Source: JAZUCL01 sp045639125
GTDB lineage: Bacteria > Bacillota > Clostridia > Oscillospirales > QAMX01
Length of the DNA stretch: 64,000 nucleotides
Direction: 5' to 3'
Assembly: GCA_045639125.1 (NCBI GenBank)
Contig: JAZUCL010000011.1
Location: 124,001 to 188,000 of the forward strand
The notes beneath the pieces were generated by a model. It saw only the letters and a list, made by a program, of their open reading frames with translations, did no database searches and was not told the DNA's origin. The translations under genes and the position numbers were made by a program. Positions 58,288 through 64,000 of this stretch are shown here, piece after piece. How positions within the stretch are numbered: the stretch's first letter is position 1; every line of letters begins with the position of its first letter.

Positions 58288-58331
58288 AAAATTAAGAGGG
58301 GCTTTGCTTATTGAGAAGCAATAACCCCTCT
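58288..58331 (-). terminator. Terminator of the 1,404-residue protein gene
   Basis: AGAGGGG/CCCCTCT outer stem with inner TTGCTT/AAGCAA, followed on the minus strand by TTAATTTTTC. Confidence 0.85.
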
Positions 58332-58370
58332 CGATATTTTTCTTATAGCATTTTTATTGCAATAGGATTA

Positions 58371-61300
58371 TCAGTTGTTTTCCCAAGCAGTCTTTACATC
58401 TGTAATATCGTCATTATTAACTTCCTTTGACTTGGTTACATCCGCCTTTAAGATACGTTTCATATAACTTTCAACCATATTAGCATCAACTGTATTGTAA
58501 ACGCTTCTTGTATAGATAACGTCAGCAATATCTACAACCTCATCTACACTACAGTTAACATTATAGTTGTACTCGCCTACCGGTGTAACATTGCCACCAA
58601 ATACAAACTCAACCTTTGCTTTGTATACATCATTATCTGCATAGGTTGTATCATCAAGCATTATGCTTGGAACAACATAACCATAAACATGCTTGTATGG
58701 GTGGTCATCAACATTGCCGTCATCATCTGTGTACATATATCCAGCTTCTGTTACATCAAGCATAAGAACATCACTATCACCATATTTGAAATGTGCGTTA
58801 TCTACATCTGTGTAAACAAGTACAAGTTTGTAATCCGATACATATTGTGCGACCTCAATTTTAGGTATAGTTGCTCCGATTGTAACTGTAATTGTCTGAG
58901 CCGTAGTTGCAGTCTGGTCATAACCAGCAGGAACATCTACTCTATAAGTAATTGTATACGTTCCGGGATCTTTAATTACAGGAGCAGTTGTACTTTCTTC
59001 ACTTACAGCACCGTCATCCACCTTGTAAGTGTAATATACGGTTGCTGCAGGAACGGTTGCTATAGAAACAGTATGCTCTTTAGCATCATACGGGAAGTTA
59101 TATGTTGTACTTGTGATAAATTTTTCGTCTTCATCAGTTTTATCATAAACTGTTACTGTGAAGTCTTTAAGGAGAATTGTCACATTATCTGCCTCTGCTG
59201 TATTTGCCGTAGGAAGAGTATTTACAGACATTGCCACTGTACCAACAGTTGCTTCTTTAATCTTAAATTCTCCCGAAACCTCTGATTTCTGTGCTAATGC
59301 CTTGAAACTATAGGATGCAAGTTCGGTATCTTTTGTGAAAGCATCTTTTGATGTCTCATCCTCTTTGTATCCCTTGATAATACCTTTTTGTGATGTTGTT
59401 CCCTGATATTCAAATTTTTCTGAGTCATATTTAAGAGTCCATGTTGCTCCGGCATAATTCGCACCATCAGCCTTAACTACAACTGTAACAATATCATCAG
59501 CATAAACCTCATCAGCATTTGCTGTTGCAGAAACAGTCCATGTACCAACTACTGTGTAAAGGCCGGTAACATCATCATAAACAACCTGTTTTTCTGCTGC
59601 AAGGTAATTAGCAGGATCCTGGTCGAATGTACCGCCTGTGATGGACATAGTACCGCTTACGCCAAGAGTAGCATTCTTACCACCGGAGAAATTACCGCCT
59701 TCGATGGTAACAGTAGCACCAGTCTGTACGCAAACTGCAGAACCACTATCCATAGTGGTACCCTTCGGACCAATGAATGTACCTGCTTTAATAGTTACAT
59801 TTGCAGCACCAGATACATTTACAGCATGACGGGTACCGCTTGTAGCGTTGAGCATATATTCGCCACCGTTGATAACTGCCTCAACATCACCGTCAATTCT
59901 CACTGCATGTCTTGCTGATTTGATGTTTACATTTTCAAGAGTAAGCATACCGCTGTTTACTTCAATTGCAGAAGCGGAACTATCTGTGTTTACGATAGAA
60001 CCGTTCTTAACTGTCAAGGAAGCAGGGTTGCAAGGTGCAATATAACCATTCAATGTATTGCCGTTAAGGTCAAGAACGATTGTTGCATTATCTGCAATCG
60101 TGATGTTCTCTGTTGTGTTAGCAATAAGAGTTATATTACCACCAATAATAACTGCCTCCTGAAGTGTGAGATACCTCTCTTCACCAATCTGTGCTACACA
60201 TCTTGCTTTTTTTGCTTGATCGTCAACAGTGATGTTAGAAGTTAACTCAGTGTATCCCAATTTAACAAGATCATCTATGTCATTTCCATCAACACCTAAC
60301 TGTTTACCACCAAAAAGTGTATTAAACGGCATCGTTGTTCGACAATTAACAACACAGTTACTGTGGTCGTAGTCAGCAGGAAGGCCATCATAAGAATAAC
60401 CAGGTTCTACGCGCATTCCACGACCACCGTTCATATCCTCAGGAGTTGGTTCACAATAAGTGTAGTTAGCCCATTCTCCGATTGTAACCTTCACGTTTTC
60501 ACAGTTAACGTTATATTTACTCATGTCGGGATATGCTTTGCCGTCAAGTGTGACGGTTTCTTCCATACGACCGATAATCATACCACACATACGATAATTA
60601 TAGTAATCGTATGAAGCCGTGCAGTCGTTGAATATATTTAGTTCACAAGCAATGTCTACGCTCTTAAAGGTGTAGGAAGCACCGGGTTCTGCCTGACCAA
60701 CAACACCACCGATAGAGGAATCGAAAGAGCCCCAAAGGCCTGTAAGCGTAACACTGTTGTCAATAGTAATGTTATTAAATATATAATCACCAGATCCGGA
60801 CCAACCTATGATAGTTCCGCAACCGTTGTTGTATGTTGCGATATTGCTGTCAGCAACTGTAATGTTTTCAAACACGCAAGTACCTTCTGCACTACCTGCG
60901 ATAGCGGAAACGTCACCGCCCTCGCAAACAACCTCTGCTCCTGTGATTTTAAGATCCTTGATTGTTGCGTTTTCAACTATGCCAAAAAGACCTAAACTGC
61001 CGTAAGAACCCCATTCATAACCAAAAGCCCAACCGCTCTGATAAAGATTGGAAATTGTATGGTTACCACCATCGAAGATTCCCTTGAACACACCACTATC
61101 AGAATGATTTCCAATAGGCTTAAACGAAATCTTTTCATTATTGCTGTCAACTGCATAAAGGTCTAAGTCTTCTGTCAAAAGAACATACTTGCCTTCGTAT
61201 GTGTTGCCTTCATTAACATCGTCACGGAATGCCTTCAAATCATCAATGTTATTGATTAAGTAAGGGGCTTCTTCTGTGCCATTACCGGAAAGAAGAGGTG

Positions 61301-62585
61301 CTACACCGCCGAGTTCTTCCCAGACAACAGGGTTTACATTATCCGCACCATTCATCTGTGCATCTGTTGTTGCAACAAGGGTGCCATCTATGTAAAGTTC
61401 AACCTTGGTAGGCTGTGCTCCGGCTTTTGGATGACCCGTTTCCCATGTTGTTGTCCAATATTCATCAGTGGATTCGGGATAGAAGAAATTCCATGTTACA
61501 TAAACATCGCCGTCGATGATGCCGTCGACATCGTTCAGATAAGTTGTTGCAATATGAGTTTCGCCGGAGTAAAGTTTCAGAACAAAGCTTTCTTTCGCAT
61601 TACCGCCGCCTTCGCCCCATACGCGAACATAGCCGTCAACTTCCTTTGTATATGCAGGAGAGTTGGAGCCTGTGGGAACAGCGGGAGCAAAATCAAGCAC
61701 GCCGGTATTATCAATAATAAAACTTGTTGTATCAACAGAAACATTCACATTGCCTGTCATATTGAATGTATCGTTGGTATTGATTTTCGAATTATTCGCA
61801 AGTGTGATTTTAGCACCGTCAGTCCAGCTATCTGCTGTAACAATATTGAATACACCGTCAGAGTTGAATGTTGAGTTGTTCAGAGAAAGGCTGAAATCGC
61901 CCTCACTACTGTAACTGTGATTACCATTCACATTAACAGGTCCATGGGAAATAATCGTTGCACCGTTTGTTGCTTCGATATGACCTGTATAAAACTGGAA
62001 ATAACTTGCTTCAACCGTACCGCCGTTTACAACAAGGTTGGCATTCCTTCTCATTACTAACTCATGAGTGTCGGAAACGAGTTTGCCGGTTGAGTTAACA
62101 ACGGTTTTTGTTCCAAGCCAAAGGTTTAGACATGTAAGTGTACCGTCAACGACCACTGTGCAGTTGTCGTTATAATAGCCGAGCCAAATTACTCTGTCCT
62201 CAAGGTCAAATGTTACATTCTCCCCGATTGTAAGAGTATAGTCACCATTTGCACCTACAGCAAAGTCCAGATTAGTGCCATCATTATAGAAAGCGGCTGT
62301 TACCGGAGTATCTGCTGTAATTGTCAGATCCGCATCGAGGATTAGGTCATAATCTACGGTCATAACCTCGCGGGAATCAGCCAAAAGTTTGAGTTCAGAC
62401 TCTTTGTTCTCAAGTGCGTATGTAAGTGCTGAAAGAACCGATTCGAATTTTTCAGTACCGACCTGTGCCACGTAGTTGGCTTCGGTAATTGTTTCTGTCG
62501 TATCATTCGCAAATACATTAAAGTTCATTGTGCTAAGTACCATTGCAAAGCAAAGTACAATAGCCATAATTCTTTTAAGTTTCAC
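58371..62585 (-). CDS. Large secreted beta-helix protein with cohesin-like and dockerin-like domains
   Basis: 1,404 residues. Signal peptide MKLKRIMAIVLCFAMVLSTM; a polar beta-helix-like region (about 100-330), a GLUG-like region (about 435-620; VFKGIFDGGNHTISNL), a second beta-helix (about 800-1000), a cohesin-like domain from about 1018 (TVVVKADGANYAGATWTLKY), an Ig-like domain (about 1165-1240) and a C-terminal dockerin-like pair (about 1343-1404; VVDIADVIYTRSVYN and ILKADVTKSKEVNNDD). No SLH domain, so attachment may be through the dockerin. GTG start at 62585 with AAGGAGG 8 nt upstream. Possible cell-surface adhesin or polysaccharide-binding protein; no catalytic domain recognised. Confidence 0.85.
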   Translation of the reverse strand: MKLKRIMAIVLCFAMVLSTMNFNVFANDTTETITEANYVAQVGTEKFESVLSALTYALENKESELKLLADSREVMTVDYDLILDADLTITADTPVTAAFYNDGTNLDFAVGANGDYTLTIGENVTFDLEDRVIWLGYYNDNCTVVVDGTLTCLNLWLGTKTVVNSTGKLVSDTHELVMRRNANLVVNGGTVEASYFQFYTGHIEATNGATIISHGPVNVNGNHSYSSEGDFSLSLNNSTFNSDGVFNIVTADSWTDGAKITLANNSKINTNDTFNMTGNVNVSVDTTSFIIDNTGVLDFAPAVPTGSNSPAYTKEVDGYVRVWGEGGGNAKESFVLKLYSGETHIATTYLNDVDGIIDGDVYVTWNFFYPESTDEYWTTTWETGHPKAGAQPTKVELYIDGTLVATTDAQMNGADNVNPVVWEELGGVAPLLSGNGTEEAPYLINNIDDLKAFRDDVNEGNTYEGKYVLLTEDLDLYAVDSNNEKISFKPIGNHSDSGVFKGIFDGGNHTISNLYQSGWAFGYEWGSYGSLGLFGIVENATIKDLKITGAEVVCEGGDVSAIAGSAEGTCVFENITVADSNIATYNNGCGTIIGWSGSGDYIFNNITIDNSVTLTGLWGSFDSSIGGVVGQAEPGASYTFKSVDIACELNIFNDCTASYDYYNYRMCGMIIGRMEETVTLDGKAYPDMSKYNVNCENVKVTIGEWANYTYCEPTPEDMNGGRGMRVEPGYSYDGLPADYDHSNCVVNCRTTMPFNTLFGGKQLGVDGNDIDDLVKLGYTELTSNITVDDQAKKARCVAQIGEERYLTLQEAVIIGGNITLIANTTENITIADNATIVLDLNGNTLNGYIAPCNPASLTVKNGSIVNTDSSASAIEVNSGMLTLENVNIKSARHAVRIDGDVEAVINGGEYMLNATSGTRHAVNVSGAANVTIKAGTFIGPKGTTMDSGSAVCVQTGATVTIEGGNFSGGKNATLGVSGTMSITGGTFDQDPANYLAAEKQVVYDDVTGLYTVVGTWTVSATANADEVYADDIVTVVVKADGANYAGATWTLKYDSEKFEYQGTTSQKGIIKGYKEDETSKDAFTKDTELASYSFKALAQKSEVSGEFKIKEATVGTVAMSVNTLPTANTAEADNVTILLKDFTVTVYDKTDEDEKFITSTTYNFPYDAKEHTVSIATVPAATVYYTYKVDDGAVSEESTTAPVIKDPGTYTITYRVDVPAGYDQTATTAQTITVTIGATIPKIEVAQYVSDYKLVLVYTDVDNAHFKYGDSDVLMLDVTEAGYMYTDDDGNVDDHPYKHVYGYVVPSIMLDDTTYADNDVYKAKVEFVFGGNVTPVGEYNYNVNCSVDEVVDIADVIYTRSVYNTVDANMVESYMKRILKADVTKSKEVNNDDITDVKTAWENN

Positions 62586-62998
62586 TTAAAAAACCTCCTT
62601 AAATAGATTTTTGCGAAAATTCCGCTTTCGCTTCGGGCAGAGTGATTTGGTTTTCATTACTTATACTGTCCTCTGCAAATCGGTATAAATAATGTATCAA
62701 AATTTTGCTCACCTCCATGATGCCGTATGGCAGTTAAACTTGATGAAATGTGTAGGCATTGTCTCAACTGCCACACGCATACACAAGATAATTAAATACC
62801 TTATAAAAGAAGATGGAACATCCTCTTTCAAAGCACACAACCCACTAAAACAGAAGTTGTAACAATCATTACGCAAAAACATGAAGAAAAAAAATATAAT
62901 GATGAACAATCAGGTTGTATGCTTTGAAAGAGGAGTAAACCGAGTTTACCACCTTAGTAAGTGTGTATTGTGATATTTAATATCAACATTGCCGATAG
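62586..62998 (-). other. Leader region with two inverted repeats
   Basis: 413 nt without a clear gene. It has a 21-bp inverted repeat (62822-62842 with 62913-62933, one mismatch), a 12-bp inverted repeat (62724-62735 with 62766-62777, one mismatch) and a small GTAAAC/GTTTAC hairpin near 62935. A possible 33-codon leader ORF lies at 62599-62700. No promoter is obvious. Confidence 0.55.
62599..62700 (-). CDS. Possible 33-codon leader ORF upstream of the large secreted protein
   Basis: TTG start at 62700, about 11 nt after GGAGGTGAGC; the frame includes IHYLYRFAEDSISNENQITL and stops with a TAA that touches the AAGGAGG of the downstream gene. The arrangement suggests translational coupling, but the unusual start and lack of known family keep this tentative. 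Confidence 0.3.
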   Translation of the reverse strand: MIHYLYRFAEDSISNENQITLPEAKAEFSQKSI

Positions 62999-63244
62999 TT
63001 ACCGAAAAAATCTTCCTATAATCGGTATGTGTGATATATACAATCTTTTAAGTTCTCTTTTCCAATATGAATATTCTTCCTCCTCATAAGAACGCTTCAT
63101 TTCCATCTTTATGTAGGATCTCTCTTCTTTAAATGGAATAATTACATTAACAACTAATGCCAAAAATATAATGAAACAAATGAATAATATTGCAAGGAAA
63201 AAAATAAACTCTTCGCCTACTAATATGTCTGTGCTATAATCCAA
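62999..63244 (-). CDS. Small single-pass membrane protein of unknown function
   Basis: 81 residues from a TTG start. One strong membrane segment (FIFFLAILFICFIIFLALVV) followed by a charged cytoplasmic part with KEERSYIKMEMKRSYEEEEY. No family recognised. Encoded between the TetR-type regulator and the large secreted protein. A GTGAG site upstream is weak. Could be a small membrane partner of the surface-protein locus. Confidence 0.5.
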   Translation of the reverse strand: MDYSTDILVGEEFIFFLAILFICFIIFLALVVNVIIPFKEERSYIKMEMKRSYEEEEYSYWKRELKRLYISHIPIIGRFFR

Positions 63245-63309
63245 TGTTGTTGCTCACTTTCTACTGCTTTTTCTTAAATTGCCACTTTCCTAAATAGAAT
63301 GTGCCAACT

Positions 63310-63876
63310 TTACTTTACTTTTTTGTCTAATTTAATCATTATTCTGTCAAAGAGATTTTCAAGAAGCATTTGTGTTTTTTCTCTATCGTCCCAAATTGCA
63401 TAATCTATTACAAACGCAATTATAGAATAAATAAAGATTTCTGCATCTTCGTGAGTACAGTCAAATATTGACATCAATTTTTTTGCATATCTTTCATACC
63501 ACAATCTAAAATCCATTGATTTTTCACGCATACGTTTACCAAAAATAGGACTTGTAGTAATTTGAATTGCAAGACGAAGTTCATATTTATACTTTTCAAC
63601 CTCATCCAAAATTGTGTCGAAATACTTTCTAATATTGTTTGTTGAATTTAATGTGTAAGTAAAAAGAGCGTCAACAACCTTTGACATTCCATATTTCCCG
63701 GCACTTATCCAAATATCGTCTTTATTTTCAAACCAATGATAAAGACTGCTTTGTGCGAGTTTTGTTTCTCTACACAGTTCACCAATAGAAGCATGAGATA
63801 GTCCCGATTTCAATAGATACTTCCAAGTGGTTTCGGTAATCTCTTTTTTTCTGTCGGACGTATTGTATTCAACCAT
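63310..63876 (-). CDS. TetR/AcrR family transcriptional regulator
   Basis: About 188 residues. N-terminal HTH: ITETTWKYLLKSGLSHASIG followed by ELCRETKLAQSSLYHWFENK, a clear TetR fold. The C-terminal ligand domain is helical and unassigned. The ATG at 63876 is preferred because AAAGAAAGGG lies 9 nt upstream. A palindrome upstream (63964-63981) may be its operator. Its targets might include the adjacent small membrane protein and surface genes; not shown. Confidence 0.85.
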   Translation of the reverse strand: MVEYNTSDRKKEITETTWKYLLKSGLSHASIGELCRETKLAQSSLYHWFENKDDIWISAGKYGMSKVVDALFTYTLNSTNNIRKYFDTILDEVEKYKYELRLAIQITTSPIFGKRMREKSMDFRLWYERYAKKLMSIFDCTHEDAEIFIYSIIAFVIDYAIWDDREKTQMLLENLFDRIMIKLDKKVK

Positions 63877-63963
63877 TTCTTTCATCCCTTTCTTTATATA
63901 CTTGTCGCCACAAAAGCCAAAAGTAATGGTCGTTACAAGTATTGGCAAAAAAAATTGCCTACA

Positions 63964-63981
63964 ACATAATCGAAATTATGT
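63964..63981. promoter_or_regulatory. Palindrome upstream of the TetR-type gene
   Basis: ACATAAT-CGAA-ATTATGT, 7-bp arms around a 4-nt centre, about 90 nt upstream of the regulator start. Size and placement fit an autoregulatory operator, with no direct support. Confidence 0.35.
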
Positions 63982-64000
63982 GGTACGGCTCTCCCCACAT

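Noticed and set aside
58689..59285. 198-codon Cys-rich frame on the + strand inside the large secreted-protein gene
   Set aside because: Antisense shadow of a repetitive Thr/Val/Ala coding sequence; no ribosome-binding site.
62739..62909. 57-codon minus-strand frame (MFLRNDCYNF...) in the leader before the 1,404-residue gene
   Set aside because: No Shine-Dalgarno, starts in a T-run, and overlaps two inverted repeats; more likely untranslated leader.
22331..63876. Surface genes considered as part of a prophage or ICE
   Set aside because: No integrase, transposase, relaxase, phage structural gene or tRNA-adjacent attachment duplication is visible; the tRNA-linked repeat does not match tRNA sequence.

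Overview
The window looks like chromosomal DNA from a low-to-moderate GC Gram-positive bacterium of the class Clostridia (an Oscillospirales/Ruminococcaceae-type gut anaerobe is my best guess). The reasons are the rpmH-rnpA-yidD-yidC-khpB-mnmE-mnmG-rsmG order, strong AGGAGG Shine-Dalgarno sites with TTG and GTG starts, S-layer-homology (SLH) surface proteins, ThiI without a rhodanese domain, an archaeal-type ProRS, an archaeal-type IMP cyclohydrolase, and the absence of outer-membrane genes. Placement is inference from gene content, not from a marker phylogeny. No phage, insertion sequence or CRISPR array is visible.

Layout. 0.4-9.3 kb (+): a TIM-barrel sugar isomerase-like gene, proS, a three-gene operon (epimerase-like, DapA-like aldolase, glutamate dehydrogenase), then the SRP/ribosome operon ylxM-ffh-rpsP-khpA. 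9.4-18.4 kb (mostly -): a zinc-ribbon/TM2 protein, a PII-like protein (+), and the rpmH...rsmG block ending in a chromate-transporter pair. 18.8-22.1 kb (+): iscS-iscU and a MATE transporter. 22.3-29.3 kb (-): a 1,638-residue SLH repeat protein with a long structured leader, and a G5/M23 peptidoglycan hydrolase. 29.7-36.3 kb (+): a second cysteine desulfurase with thiI, cinA, comM, then uracil-DNA glycosylase and a dCMP deaminase-like gene, with a DnaA-box cluster between. 36.4-43.4 kb (-): purine operon purE-F-M-N-O-H'-D with a candidate leader-peptide attenuator. 43.7-53.2 kb (+): polysaccharide deacetylase, tRNA-Arg (-), lspA-rluD, TPP riboswitch-thiT, queT, galU, a DUF1858 protein, and trmK-nif3-rqcH-ppi. 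53.3-55.5 kb: a small conserved protein, ogg, a DUF6062-like protein, tRNA-Leu. 55.6-64 kb (mostly -): a surface-protein island with an SLH/InlB-repeat protein, a 1,404-residue beta-helix/cohesin-like/dockerin-like protein, small membrane proteins and a TetR-type regulator.

How genes work together: the two desulfurases probably divide sulfur supply between Fe-S assembly (with IscU) and tRNA 4-thiouridylation (with ThiI). khpA and khpB are both here and in other Firmicutes encode partner RNA-binding proteins. The purine operon supplies most steps of IMP synthesis, with the usual fused PurH replaced by two proteins. thiT and queT are S-components that need an ECF energizing module not in this window.

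Most unusual structure: a 275-bp hairpin-rich segment bounded by 25-bp inverted repeats directly upstream of the SLH/InlB-repeat gene, with a further copy of the repeat on the far side of that gene; an in-frame acidic tail beyond the amber stop of the giant SLH protein; a roughly 500-nt structured leader before that same gene; and a hairpin-plus-spacer repeat downstream of both tRNA genes.
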